From contig JBLNCN010000012.1 of assembly GCA_050260675.1 (NCBI GenBank), positions 1-64,000 on the forward strand: DNA of 64,000 nt. The letters run 5' to 3'. The DNA comes from JBBDIP01 sp050260675 (GTDB lineage Bacteria; Bacillota; Sulfobacillia; Fermentithermobacillales; Fermentithermobacillaceae). A program made the translations under genes and the position numbers. Of the stretch, positions 33,536 to 41,794 are shown one piece after another; positions within the stretch are counted from its first letter, which is position 1, and each line of letters starts with the position of its first letter. Below the pieces are notes generated by a model. The model was given only the letters and a program-made list of their open reading frames with translations, was not told the origin of the DNA and made no database searches.

Positions 33536-34444
33536 ATGGCCAGGGCAGCTCGAAACGGCCAAGAGTGCGGCCGGCGTATGAAGGCTCGGAAGCGAAGGGT
33601 CCGCGCACAGTGGGTTGGACTTCTATTGGGCGCCGTGACTCTTATGTCAGCCCTACTGTTGTCGCCGGCGCTGCTGGACCCAGCCGATAGCTCCGAGATG
33701 GCGCAGGAGCCTGATCCGGCGACCCCGGGCGAGGTCGTCGAGGCCGCTTCCACCGCAGCTTCTTCTACCGCAACTTACCCTCCAGACCTTAAGGTCCCGA
33801 TACTCATGTACCATGACATCGGGTCCTCGGCAAACGGGCTAACGGTTACACCTGCGATGCTCGCTGAGCAGGTAGACACACTAAAATCAGCCGGGCATCA
33901 CACGATCTCGCTCGACACGCTGCTCCTTGCTATGCGGAATGAGCCCGTTTCACTTCCTGAGAAGCCTGTCGTGCTCTGTTTCGACGACGCCTACGCCAAG
34001 GTGTACTCTGACGCCTACCCGATACTCAAAGAGCGCGGTTTCTCAGCAACCCTTTTTGTGATCACGGGGCTTGTTGGGAAGGATGGATACCTGACGTGGG
34101 AGCAGATCAACGAACTCGCCGAGGCAGGTTGGTCGGTCGGGTGCCACACCGCGCGCCACCTCGACTTGCGCACTTTGGGACGTGAAAGCCTGAGCGCCGA
34201 GATAGCGGATGCCCGGGCGGTGTTGCAGGAGAAGACAGGACAGGCGATTCTCTCATTCTGCTACCCATCCGGCAAGTACACCGACCAGGTGCTTCAAGCC
34301 GTGAAGGATGCGGGCTATTACGGCGCGGTGACCACTGTCCCTGGAGTTGCTCAGTTGTCGGACCCACCGTTTACCCTCGACCGCGTCAGGGTCGACGGGC
34401 GCGAAGGATTAGCGACGTTCAAAGCCAAACTCTCGATACCCTAG
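33536..34444 (+). CDS. Polysaccharide deacetylase (NodB/CE4 family), membrane-anchored
   Basis: About 302 residues. A basic N-terminus and one hydrophobic segment (QWVGLLLGAVTLMSALLLSPALL) anchor or export it, followed by an Ala/Ser/Thr/Pro-rich linker and a NodB domain (residues ~95-290). VPILMYHDIG, VVLCFDDAYAKVY, the metal-binding HTARHLDL and SFCYPSGKY match the CE4 pattern for zinc-dependent removal of acetyl groups from chitin, peptidoglycan or other cell-wall glycans. The usual FDDG reads FDDAY, a known kind of variation in this family. ATG 33536 follows GGGAGTGGGA; earlier ATG 33506 lacks a ribosome site. Confidence 0.9.
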   Translation: MARAARNGQECGRRMKARKRRVRAQWVGLLLGAVTLMSALLLSPALLDPADSSEMAQEPDPATPGEVVEAASTAASSTATYPPDLKVPILMYHDIGSSANGLTVTPAMLAEQVDTLKSAGHHTISLDTLLLAMRNEPVSLPEKPVVLCFDDAYAKVYSDAYPILKERGFSATLFVITGLVGKDGYLTWEQINELAEAGWSVGCHTARHLDLRTLGRESLSAEIADARAVLQEKTGQAILSFCYPSGKYTDQVLQAVKDAGYYGAVTTVPGVAQLSDPPFTLDRVRVDGREGLATFKAKLSIP

Positions 34445-34477
34445 CGGCCGTTCTCGAACGTCCGCCGGGATCGCGTT

Positions 34478-35524
34478 CTACTTTGCTGTCAGCTCTCCGA
34501 CCTTCGCGTCGGTCGGCACTATCTGCACCCAAGTCTGGCCGGCGGTCAGCGTGATCTTCTCGCCGTCGGCAGTGTAGAACCATGTAGGCTTATCAACGCT
34601 CTCCTTCTTCCACGTGCCCTCGCTGTAACGACCTCCGAGCAGATACAGGGCCTTACCCTCACCGATAAGATCAATTATCAGGCCGCCGTCGGAATAAGCC
34701 ACCCGGCTCTTGGCGAATTGCACGATTACGTTCGAGACCGCCGGTGTCTCGTTTGTTCCGCGGTCCTGGTACACGAAGGGATCCAGCCCGCGGTCAAGTA
34801 TCACCCGTTCGTACTTTTTGTCTTTATACCTGTACTGCACGGTGTAGCCTTGTCCGTATTGGATTTCCAGACCCGCCGAGGGCTCCTCAGCCCAGTCCTG
34901 GAATTCGTATCGCTTTTCGGGCGCGGCAAGCGGCTGGGCTGGCACTTTGCGCAGGTTTTCTACGCTTGTATAGAGATTGTGGGGAGCCTTTCTGGAATTG
35001 TCCCGCCAGTACAGGCTACTGTAACGGAACTCGTCTCCGTCAACGACCTTCCACTCGCGGATAGGCTCAATATCCTTGGGGTCGCCGCCGCAGTGGGCGA
35101 ATACCGCGCCCCATTCCTTCGCCAGCATAGCAAAGTATGGCCTGGCGCTGCGTACCGGGCCTACAGTCGCCGGGGCTTCGCTGTAGTAGATTGCCAGGTA
35201 CCTTGTGATCCCGCCCTCGGCCAGGACTTCATACACGATATCTGCCCTAGCCAGCCCCGATTGGGGGCGCGCGTTGCGGTAGTTGTCAGTGGAAACCGCG
35301 ACCGGGCTGCCGGGAGACGAGACAGGCAAGTTCGTGATGGGTGAGAGGGCGACGGGTGGCTTGGTCTCTCCGGCCGGTGGGATCTTAGGATCGGTTGAAC
35401 CCTGTGGGTTGGTCACGGGTGGAGCCGCACTCCGACACCCGGCGAGGAGCAGGGCCATGACGATTCCTGCCACGAGGAGACAGATAAGGGCCGACCGACT
35501 GGGCTTGGGCAATAGGAAAAACAT
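34478..35524 (-). CDS. YerB-like lipoprotein (DUF3048)
   Basis: About 348 residues. The N-terminus has a lipoprotein signal with lipobox LLAGC, then a Pro/Thr-rich spacer and the DUF3048 domain: RPQSGLARADIVYEVLAEGGITRYLAIYY, VGPVRSARPYFAMLAKEWGAVFAHCGG, and the C-terminal TADGEKITLTAGQTWVQIVP. DUF3048 proteins (YerB in Bacillus) sit on the outer face of the membrane; their function is unknown. GAGGAG is eleven bases upstream of ATG 35524, while the GTGs at 35536 and 35533 are too close to it. Convergent with the deacetylase gene. Confidence 0.88.
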   Translation of the reverse strand: MFFLLPKPSRSALICLLVAGIVMALLLAGCRSAAPPVTNPQGSTDPKIPPAGETKPPVALSPITNLPVSSPGSPVAVSTDNYRNARPQSGLARADIVYEVLAEGGITRYLAIYYSEAPATVGPVRSARPYFAMLAKEWGAVFAHCGGDPKDIEPIREWKVVDGDEFRYSSLYWRDNSRKAPHNLYTSVENLRKVPAQPLAAPEKRYEFQDWAEEPSAGLEIQYGQGYTVQYRYKDKKYERVILDRGLDPFVYQDRGTNETPAVSNVIVQFAKSRVAYSDGGLIIDLIGEGKALYLLGGRYSEGTWKKESVDKPTWFYTADGEKITLTAGQTWVQIVPTDAKVGELTAK

Positions 35525-35738
35525 GGAACACACCACTCCTCATTCTGTTATCCACCCGTATGTACCGAGGCCGCGCAAGTGCAAACGCGCGATTCGCCTA
35601 GCCTATGCGCGAAGCCGCATAACGCTCTTAGTTCGTTCTATTCTACTTGACGTAAGTCTTATCCTAGAATATGTGGAGTCTTATGTTGTAGCAGGTATCG
35701 CGCAACATTCACACAAGGTTAGCAGGAGGTCCGTAACG

Positions 35739-35945
35739 ATGCCGGTCTACGAGTATAGATGTCCCAAGTGCGGCGTATTCGAGGCAACCCAGAAGATTAC
35801 CGAGGAACCGCTCACTACCTGCCCTACATGCGGAGCCAAGGTCAAGAAGCTCATCAGCCACGGCGTAGGGATCGTGTTCAAGGGGTCCGGTTTCTACTGC
35901 ACCGATAATCGCAAGGGCGACAGCGGCAGCAAGGATAAAGAATAA
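35739..35945 (+). CDS. FmdB-family zinc-ribbon protein
   Basis: 68 residues. MPVYEYRCPKCG at the start and CPTCGAKVKKLIS give the two CxxC knuckles of the FmdB/CxxC_CxxC_SSSS regulatory-protein family, which may bind zinc and affect transcription, first described next to formamidase genes. The tail GSGFYCTDNRKGDSGS is also typical. AGGAGGT at 35724-35730, eight bases upstream, fixes the start; the frame is open far upstream but without coding character. It appears to be a single-gene unit, divergent from the YerB-like gene. Confidence 0.9.
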   Translation: MPVYEYRCPKCGVFEATQKITEEPLTTCPTCGAKVKKLISHGVGIVFKGSGFYCTDNRKGDSGSKDKE

Positions 35946-35968
35946 GGCTCCATGGGGCCAGAAGATGA

Positions 35969-35995
35969 GTGAGCGCCGGTTTGTCCGGCGCTCAC
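35969..35995. terminator. Strong 11-bp hairpin after the FmdB gene
   Basis: GTGAGCGCCGG pairs perfectly with CCGGCGCTCAC around TTTGT. There is no T-run after it, so Rho-independent termination is probable but not certain. Confidence 0.6.
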
Positions 35996-36062
35996 GTCAT
36001 GTCCTGCCAGCCAGCGGATCTGCTGGGATTGCCTGCTGCAACAGCTGGCTGCAATAGCGCAG

Positions 36063-36569
36063 TCACTGATGGATGTTACGCAGTATCCCCCTCTTGGTGA
36101 ACAAAAACCCCCAGAAGAACACCGCTACGGCAGAGTCGACGGCATGGTGAGCCAACGTGCCAAGCGCCACTACGGAACCCGCACTCCGCAATGTGTACCC
36201 AAGCGGTAGGACAATGAATGCCTCAAGCAGAGCGTGTACGGGCGCTGTGACGGCCAGCGCAACAGGGAATGGGACCTTCCTGCGGACTAACCAGGCGCCG
36301 AGCACTCCTACGGGTATGTGCATAGCGGCCCTCATAGCTACTATCGGACCGAGGCGTGGAAGGAAACCGATCGCCGAGCCAAATCCGACCGCTGCTGCGA
36401 TTCCCGGCCCAAATAGCATCGAGAGCATGAGAGGGACGTGGGACGCCGGCGTGGCGGTGAACGGACCCAAAGTCAGGCTGACGGTACCCGCCATAGTCAA
36501 AGGAATTGCGAGGGACAGAGCGAGAAGCAGCGAACCGGCTGTGAGACGGTAGACGTCTTTGCTGGCCAA
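36063..36569 (-). CDS. ECF transporter S component, probably niacin-type (NiaX-like)
   Basis: 168 residues, five to six helices. SLTLGPFTATPASHVPLMLSMLFGPGIAAAVGFGSAIGFL is typical of the substrate-binding S subunit of energy-coupling-factor vitamin transporters, which need a shared EcfAAT module encoded elsewhere. TTG start with AGGAGGG eight bases upstream. Two copies of CAGRTGT stand 12 bp apart upstream, and a NiaR-like repressor gene lies 1 kb away on the same strand, so niacin is the most likely substrate. That assignment rests on context, not on specific residues. Confidence 0.72.
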   Translation of the reverse strand: MASKDVYRLTAGSLLLALSLAIPLTMAGTVSLTLGPFTATPASHVPLMLSMLFGPGIAAAVGFGSAIGFLPRLGPIVAMRAAMHIPVGVLGAWLVRRKVPFPVALAVTAPVHALLEAFIVLPLGYTLRSAGSVVALGTLAHHAVDSAVAVFFWGFLFTKRGILRNIHQ

Positions 36570-36620
36570 TTATGGACCCTCCTGACGGTACTCATCAGAG
36601 AACCGACAGCTGAATCCTAA

Positions 36621-36639
36621 CAGATGTCTTGTCAGGTGT
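36621..36639 (-). promoter_or_regulatory. Tandem CAGRTGT motif upstream of the ECF S gene (candidate NiaR operator)
   Basis: CAGATGT at 36621-36627 and CAGGTGT at 36633-36639 are direct repeats about 50-70 bp before the TTG start. As I recall, NiaR sites contain ACAGGTGT-like halves. No binding data are available here. Confidence 0.4.
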
Positions 36640-36792
36640 AAATACATGCCAGGACCTTATGATCTGCTCTCCAGGCGAAAAAGAAGAGGGGCCAGGTCAG
36701 TACACCCGGTTTCGGATGCCCGGTCTCGTGAGGTTCTTGGTTGGCACCAGGAACAGACCTCCACGGACCAGTTACCTGTCCCCTTTCGGTTT

Positions 36793-37245
36793 CTAGTACG
36801 TGAACCAGTGGTTGCCGATCCGCGCCGCGAACGGCTTAGCCCAGAGCCACGAATTCGTTACGGTGTGGTAGTTGAAGTAGAACAGCGCCCCGCCTGTCGG
36901 GTCAACGCCATTCATGGCGTCCCTGGCGGCGTTCAAGCTGTCCTGGTCGGGTCTGGAGTTGAACATCCAGTTGCCGACACAAGAGAACTGCCACGGCTCG
37001 TAAATGACTCCGGCTACGGTGTTCGGGAACAGAGGGCTCCTCACACGGTTCATAATCACCGCGCCGACAGCGACCTTGCCCATGTAGGGCTCGCCGGCTG
37101 CCTCGGCGTAGATCGTTCTGGCCATTAGCCAGAGATCGTCCGAAGCGCTTGCGTCAGCCTGCGCCGGCATCGACAGGAGCACTACCCCTGCCAGGAAGGC
37201 CACCGACAGAACTGCGGCCCAACGCTTCCTAGCCGAATAGCTCAT
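36793..37245 (-). CDS. SleB/CwlJ-type cell-wall hydrolase
   Basis: 150 residues: a signal peptide (VLSVAFLAGVVLLSMPAQADA) and a Hydrolase_2 domain with LMARTIYAEAAGEPYMGKVAVGAVIMNRV, where the glutamate of YAEA is the catalytic residue, and FYFNYHTVTNSWLWAKPF near the end. SleB-type enzymes are lytic transglycosylases that open spore cortex; this one has no peptidoglycan-binding repeat and may act on vegetative wall. A c-di-AMP riboswitch directly precedes it, the common arrangement for wall-hydrolase genes in Bacillota. AAAGGGG lies about seven bases upstream of the ATG. Confidence 0.9.
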   Translation of the reverse strand: MSYSARKRWAAVLSVAFLAGVVLLSMPAQADASASDDLWLMARTIYAEAAGEPYMGKVAVGAVIMNRVRSPLFPNTVAGVIYEPWQFSCVGNWMFNSRPDQDSLNAARDAMNGVDPTGGALFYFNYHTVTNSWLWAKPFAARIGNHWFTY

Positions 37246-37258
37246 ACCGTTGCCCCTT

Positions 37259-37373
37259 TCTAGCCTCCGGAGTTAGCTTACGGGTTCGGTGAAAGGATGA
37301 AGCCCTACCGCGCGGTTCGCGCGGATTCACCCAAAGACGGTTCCTCCGGTCCCGCCTACGCGGGATTAGGCCC
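37259..37373 (-). ncRNA. c-di-AMP riboswitch (ydaO/yuaA type)
   Basis: Read on the minus strand, the leader has the conserved pieces in order: GGCCTAATCCC, GGACCGGAGGAACCG, TTTGGGTGAATCC, a TAGGGC segment, CGAACCCG and AGCTAACTCCGGAGGC. These match the ydaO consensus (CCUUAAUC, GGGGGAACC, GGGUGAAUCC, CGAACCCG, CAGCUAACCUCGUAGGC). The class senses cyclic di-AMP and usually switches expression off when the ligand is bound. It ends about a dozen bases before the SleB start codon. Confidence 0.88.
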
Positions 37374-37526
37374 GAGTGCTGCTATGTTAACACCATTTTG
37401 TGGGGGGAATCACTAGGCGATCTGTGGAAAAGGCCTGATAGACCGCATTATACAAGGCATATCACGCCACGGCGCAGGGTGAACCATCCAAGGGCCACGG
37501 GTCTGCATGCTGGACCGTCGAGGGGG

Positions 37527-38042
37527 CTATTCAGAGAGGAGGTATCCCTTCCTGGCCAGGGCATCTTCTACCAAGGCGAGCTGGCCGGGATCTTTGCACC
37601 TCACGAGATGAAGGTGGACTCCGTTCGTAAGGGAGGATAGGAGCCCGGCTTTGGTGGCTTCCATCCTCTGCATGAACCTGTCGACGTCAGACCTGCTTGA
37701 GATCGCGAGTAGGCCTGTCAGCTGCCCGTACACAGGATGCTCCACAGTCACGTCAACGACTTCGCCGCCGTGATCCACGATGGTATAAAGCTCATCTCTG
37801 GTGTCGCCCCGGCTGTGCTTCACGGCGATAAGCTTTGTGAACCCGGGCGAAGGAGCGTCTTTCAGCATTGTGTAGCCTTGAGGCGTGGCGAGGATCCGCT
37901 CACCCTGGGCCCGCAGCACCGCCATATCCTGCACGATGACCTGCCGCGTCACCCCCAGACGTGAGGATAGGGAAGCCCCGGTCACCGGCGACTCCTTCTG
38001 AAGTATCTCAAGTATCGCTGTGCGTCTCGAGGCGGCATCCAA
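37527..38042 (-). CDS. niaR: NiaR-like transcriptional repressor (HTH_11 + 3H domain)
   Basis: 171 residues. The N-terminal winged helix (RRTAILEILQKESPVTGASLSSRLGVTRQVIVQDMAVLRA) binds DNA. The 3H domain follows with its three conserved histidines: AVKHSRGDTRDEL, EHPVYGQLTGLLAISSR and VHLHLV. NiaR (YrxA) represses NAD-synthesis and niacin-uptake genes when niacin is present. TTG start with GGAGG about eight bases upstream. It shares the strand with the SleB and ECF S genes; the ECF S gene is the likely local target. Confidence 0.9.
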   Translation of the reverse strand: MDAASRRTAILEILQKESPVTGASLSSRLGVTRQVIVQDMAVLRAQGERILATPQGYTMLKDAPSPGFTKLIAVKHSRGDTRDELYTIVDHGGEVVDVTVEHPVYGQLTGLLAISSRSDVDRFMQRMEATKAGLLSSLTNGVHLHLVRCKDPGQLALVEDALARKGYLLSE

Positions 38043-38100
38043 CGAGCATTCCTCCAGCGATAAGATTACCCGTCCGCTGGGAATTCAGCGAGCTGTGTGA

Positions 38101-38126
38101 CAAACCCTGCAGGTGCAAAGGGTTTG
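38101..38126. other. 8-bp inverted repeat in the dppA2 leader
   Basis: CAAACCCT (38101-38108) pairs with AGGGTTTG (38119-38126) around GCAGGTGCAA in the divergent region between niaR and the second dppA. It could be an operator or an RNA hairpin. No known motif was recognised. Confidence 0.4.
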
Positions 38127-38184
38127 CCCGGCCGATTGGGGAACCTATCCAGGAAATCACGCATTCCCTTGGGAGGTAATCCAA

Positions 38185-39000
38185 TTGAGAGTGTTCATTT
38201 CCTGCGACATTGAAGGCGTTTCGGGAGTTGTATCAGCCGTCCCTCAGACCTCACCCGAAGGCAAGGACTACGGGCGCGCCCGCGAGCTAATGACCGAGGA
38301 GGTCAACGCAGCCATAGCCGGCGCGGCGAAGGTGGGAGCGACCGAGATCGTGGTCAACGATTCCCACGGGCCCATGACAAATATCCTGATTGAAAAGGTG
38401 AACCCGGCAGCGACGCTCATAACCGGCGCGCCGAAGCCCCTTTCCATGATGCAAGGCATTAGCCCTGACTTTGATGCCGTCATGTTCGTCGGATACCACG
38501 CCAAAATGGGGGCGCCGGGCGTCCTCAGCCACACCATTTCCGGCGGCAGCGTCGCCAATGTATGGGTGAATGGGATCCCGGTCGGCGAGACAGGCATCAA
38601 CGCAGGTCTAGCCGGCTTCTATGGAGTGCCCGTCGTCCTGGTAACGGGCGACGACGCGGTCGCCCAGGAGGCCAAGGCGCTCTTGCCCCACGTCCATACG
38701 GCCACCGTCAAGTGGGCTGTAAACAGGCAGGCTGCCCGCTGCCTGGCGCCAACGACCGCGCGCCAGGTCATCGCGGAAGCCGCTGAGAAGGCTCTACTGG
38801 ACCTATCCGCAGCTAAGGCGTGGCTCCCCGGGTCGCCCGTGACCTTCAGCATCGAGTTCAAGGATGCGGGGCTTGCCGACAACGCTGCCCGTATGCCCTA
38901 CACCAAGGTGCTCGACGGCAGGACAGTGTCCTTCACCGCCGACGACTACCTCACGGCGTTCATGGGGCTTCGGTCCATGATCGCCCTGTCCAGGGGATAA
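38185..39000 (+). CDS. M55-family D-aminopeptidase (DppA-like), second copy
   Basis: About 271 residues. Same fold and metal residues as the gene at 7.4 kb: SCDIEG, NDSHGPMTNILIE, GYHAKMG, HTISGGS and GETGINAG. Identity between the two copies is moderate, so they are old paralogues with perhaps different substrates. TTG 38185 follows GGGAGGT with seven bases of spacing; the open frame upstream has no ribosome site. It lies directly before tldD-tldE, so it may share their transcript and contribute to breakdown or processing of peptides. Confidence 0.9.
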   Translation: MRVFISCDIEGVSGVVSAVPQTSPEGKDYGRARELMTEEVNAAIAGAAKVGATEIVVNDSHGPMTNILIEKVNPAATLITGAPKPLSMMQGISPDFDAVMFVGYHAKMGAPGVLSHTISGGSVANVWVNGIPVGETGINAGLAGFYGVPVVLVTGDDAVAQEAKALLPHVHTATVKWAVNRQAARCLAPTTARQVIAEAAEKALLDLSAAKAWLPGSPVTFSIEFKDAGLADNAARMPYTKVLDGRTVSFTADDYLTAFMGLRSMIALSRG

Positions 39001-39083
39001 GACGGCGCCGCAGAGACTCTAACCCTTCGAGGTTCTCGCCAGTCTATAAGGGTAGGCGCAAGTGTGAGAGGAGGCGCGGAGCG

Positions 39084-40484
39084 TTGAGCACCAAAGCCAG
39101 CTCATCGATGAAAGACCTTATGATGGGCGCTCTGAAGCATGCGGACGTGGAGTACTGCGAAATCCGCATCGAGGAAACCGAGCAGGTGTCCGTGAGTTTC
39201 CGTGGGAAGGAGATCGATCAGGCGTCAGAGTCGGTATCTTACGGCGGCAACGTGCGCGCGCTGCAGAGCGGCGGGTGGGGATTCGTGTCGTTCAACAGGC
39301 TGGATGACTTGCCCCGCAAGGTTTCGGAGGCGTGCGCGCAGGCCAAGATCCTCGGCAAGATACTGAAAAAGGATATCCGGCTGCACCCGGTCCCCGCTGT
39401 CGAAGACGAGGTCTTCGGCCAGTTCAAGAGCCCTGCGTTTGCGGTCCCGCTTGCGGATAAGGTTGCCCTCATGCAGGCATATAACGAGCTTGCTCTGAGC
39501 CAGCCCGAGATCACCTCGACTATGACCCGGTACTTCGACCGGCACACCCACCTGTATTTCGCCAGCACCAACGGAACCTACATATATCAGGAGAAGATGG
39601 ACCTGGGAGGGGCGGTGACCGCCGTCGCCACAAAGGGTGGCCTCACGACCCAGGACTACGCCAGTTTCGGCTCCAACACCGATTACGGGGTCACTAAGGG
39701 TCTTGAGCCGGAAATCCTTAAAGCGGCTGCAGCCGCCAAGGATATGCTGTATGCCCCGGTCGTGAAGGCCGGCGAGTACACCGCGATCCTGTCGCCCGAT
39801 ATGGCCGGGCTGTTCGCCCACGAGGCATTCGGCCACTTGTCCGAAGCCGACTCGCTGGATGAGGACGAACGGATGAAGGAGCTCCTCAAGATCGGCACTG
39901 TTTACGGCACCAAGGAACTCAACATCTTCGACAGCGGGGTTGAGGGCGGCAACAGGGGAGAGGCCAAGTACGACGACGAGGGCGTCGCCATGCGGAAGAT
40001 ATACCTCATCAAAGGGGGGGCCGTCGTAGGCCACCTGCATTCGCGCGAGAGCGCCGAGAAGATGGGGGAGGAGCCGACCGGCAACGCCAGGGCGCTCAAC
40101 TATAGGTTCCCGCCAATCGTCAGGATGAGGACCATGTGCATCGGGCAAGGGACCAAGACCTTGAAAGAGATGCTGGACGGTGTGGCCCTCGGCATCTACG
40201 TGAGCGGCGGATACGGAGGCGAGACCAACGGCGAGATGTTCACCTTCACAGCCTCGCGCTGCAGGATGATCCGGAACGGCGAGCTGGCCGAGCCTGTAAG
40301 GGACGTGAGCCTCACCGGAAACGTGTTCACCACGCTGCGCAACATCGACATGATCGGGAACGACTTTGAGATCCGGAACGGGCCGGGAGGGTGCGGCAAG
40401 GGCGCTCAAAGCCCGCTCCCCACGGCCGAAGGCGCTCCCCATGTCAGGATCCAGAAAGTTGTGGTCGGAGGTGAGAAGTCGTGA
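39084..40484 (+). CDS. tldD: TldD-like metalloprotease subunit
   Basis: About 466 residues. TldD forms a heterodimer with TldE that degrades or processes unfolded peptides, including microcin B17 and modified-peptide precursors, inside a closed chamber. The zinc motif HEAFGHLSEAD is near residue 250, with the third ligand expected in the C-terminal Cys/Gly region (SGGYGGETNGEMF). The TTG start has GAGGAGG nine bases upstream. The stop overlaps the tldE GTG by four bases, indicating coupled, equimolar synthesis. Confidence 0.92.
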   Translation: MSTKASSSMKDLMMGALKHADVEYCEIRIEETEQVSVSFRGKEIDQASESVSYGGNVRALQSGGWGFVSFNRLDDLPRKVSEACAQAKILGKILKKDIRLHPVPAVEDEVFGQFKSPAFAVPLADKVALMQAYNELALSQPEITSTMTRYFDRHTHLYFASTNGTYIYQEKMDLGGAVTAVATKGGLTTQDYASFGSNTDYGVTKGLEPEILKAAAAAKDMLYAPVVKAGEYTAILSPDMAGLFAHEAFGHLSEADSLDEDERMKELLKIGTVYGTKELNIFDSGVEGGNRGEAKYDDEGVAMRKIYLIKGGAVVGHLHSRESAEKMGEEPTGNARALNYRFPPIVRMRTMCIGQGTKTLKEMLDGVALGIYVSGGYGGETNGEMFTFTASRCRMIRNGELAEPVRDVSLTGNVFTTLRNIDMIGNDFEIRNGPGGCGKGAQSPLPTAEGAPHVRIQKVVVGGEKS

Positions 40485-41794
40485 GCAGCGCGCATGAATC
40501 AGGTGCCCTAGCGAAAGCGCTTGCCGCAGCCAGGGAGGAGGGCTTGGAGGCCACCCTTTCGCTCGATGAGAATGCAAGCGTAGAGGTGCTATTCGACTTC
40601 AACAGGCTTAAGGGCATCCAGAACACAGAGAGCCTTTCCTACTCCGCTCAGACCATAGAGGGTGGAAAACTCGGCCTCGCAACCTCGACCAAACCCGGAG
40701 ACGAGTCGGGCCTCATACGGAAGGCTCGTGACCTTTCCGTGTACGGCGCGCCGGCGGCTTACTCGTTCCCGGCGCCGGTCGCGGTGAAGAAACCGGAAGT
40801 GTACAGTCCCGAAGTGGCGAATCTCAGCGTCGAGAAGATGATCGAGATGGGCGAGGAGATTGTCTCCTTCATCAGCAAGTTGCATCCCGACGTGAACGGC
40901 GGCGCTAGGATCGTGAAATCGGTCATGCGCGAGTCCATAGGGAACACCAAGGGCCTTTTGGCTTCGTGGGAGAGGACGACTTTCGCCATCCTGTCCGTCG
41001 TGCAACTGGTCGAGGGCCAGAACATGATAGATGTCTACGATTACTGCTCCTCCACCTCCCTTGAGTGCGACCTCCCGAAGATGAAGGAGACCCTGGCCTG
41101 GAAGCTTGACCTCATGCGGAAGAACGTGCAGATCCCGACCGGGGCGTACGACGTGCTGTTCACCCCCGCGACCATCCAGGTCCTGCTGGAACCCATCCTA
41201 GTCTGCCTCAACGGCCGTGCGGTGACTCGTGGGATAAGCCCGTTTGCGGGACGGCTGGGCGAGGCGGCTTTCTCGCCGAAACTGACTATCATTGAGGATG
41301 GACTCTTGGACGGCGGGATCGGCAGCAGGATGTACGATGCCCAGGGAGTTCATTGCCGGCGGACCGCGCTGATCGACAAGGGCGTCATCTCCGAGTTCCT
41401 GCTGGACCTGGACACAGCCCACAGGCTCGGGCGTAAGCCCATAGGCACTGGGCAGATCGGGTCAATCGAGCCCAACAACCTGGTGGTTGCCCCGGGAGAC
41501 GTCGCGATGGCCGACCTCCTTTCCGGCATGGACCGGGGCATAGTCATCGACAACACCATGGGCGCGTGGGCGGGGAACAAGTACTCGGGCCAGGTAACCG
41601 GCAACATCTCCCGGGGGTTTCTGGTCGAAAACGGCAAGATGGTGGGACGGGTAAAGGACTGCATGTTCTCGGCCAACGCCTTCACTCACCTGCAAGACAA
41701 CCTGGTCGCGCTCAGCAAGGAGACCGAGCAGCGGTTCGGCGCCATCGCTCCTTACGCGCTGGTAAGCAATGTTTCAGTTACCGCCAAGACGTAG
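40481..41794 (+). CDS. tldE: TldE/PmbA-like protease subunit
   Basis: 437 residues. PmbA/TldE is the non-catalytic partner of TldD and lacks the HExxxH motif, as seen here. Family traits are FNRLKGIQNTESLSYSAQTIEGGKLG in the N-terminal part, FTPATIQVLLEP, GIGSRMYDAQGVHCRRTALIDKG and ISRGFLVENGKMVGRVKDCM in the C-terminal part. Starts with GTG inside the tldD stop (GTGA). The next gene starts at the very next base after its stop. Confidence 0.92.
   Translation: MSSAHESGALAKALAAAREEGLEATLSLDENASVEVLFDFNRLKGIQNTESLSYSAQTIEGGKLGLATSTKPGDESGLIRKARDLSVYGAPAAYSFPAPVAVKKPEVYSPEVANLSVEKMIEMGEEIVSFISKLHPDVNGGARIVKSVMRESIGNTKGLLASWERTTFAILSVVQLVEGQNMIDVYDYCSSTSLECDLPKMKETLAWKLDLMRKNVQIPTGAYDVLFTPATIQVLLEPILVCLNGRAVTRGISPFAGRLGEAAFSPKLTIIEDGLLDGGIGSRMYDAQGVHCRRTALIDKGVISEFLLDLDTAHRLGRKPIGTGQIGSIEPNNLVVAPGDVAMADLLSGMDRGIVIDNTMGAWAGNKYSGQVTGNISRGFLVENGKMVGRVKDCMFSANAFTHLQDNLVALSKETEQRFGAIAPYALVSNVSVTAKT

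Noticed and set aside
39225..40577. Long 450-codon minus-strand frame
   Set aside because: It lies wholly antisense to tldD and the start of tldE; the GC-rich third-codon bias of the real gene keeps the opposite frame open.
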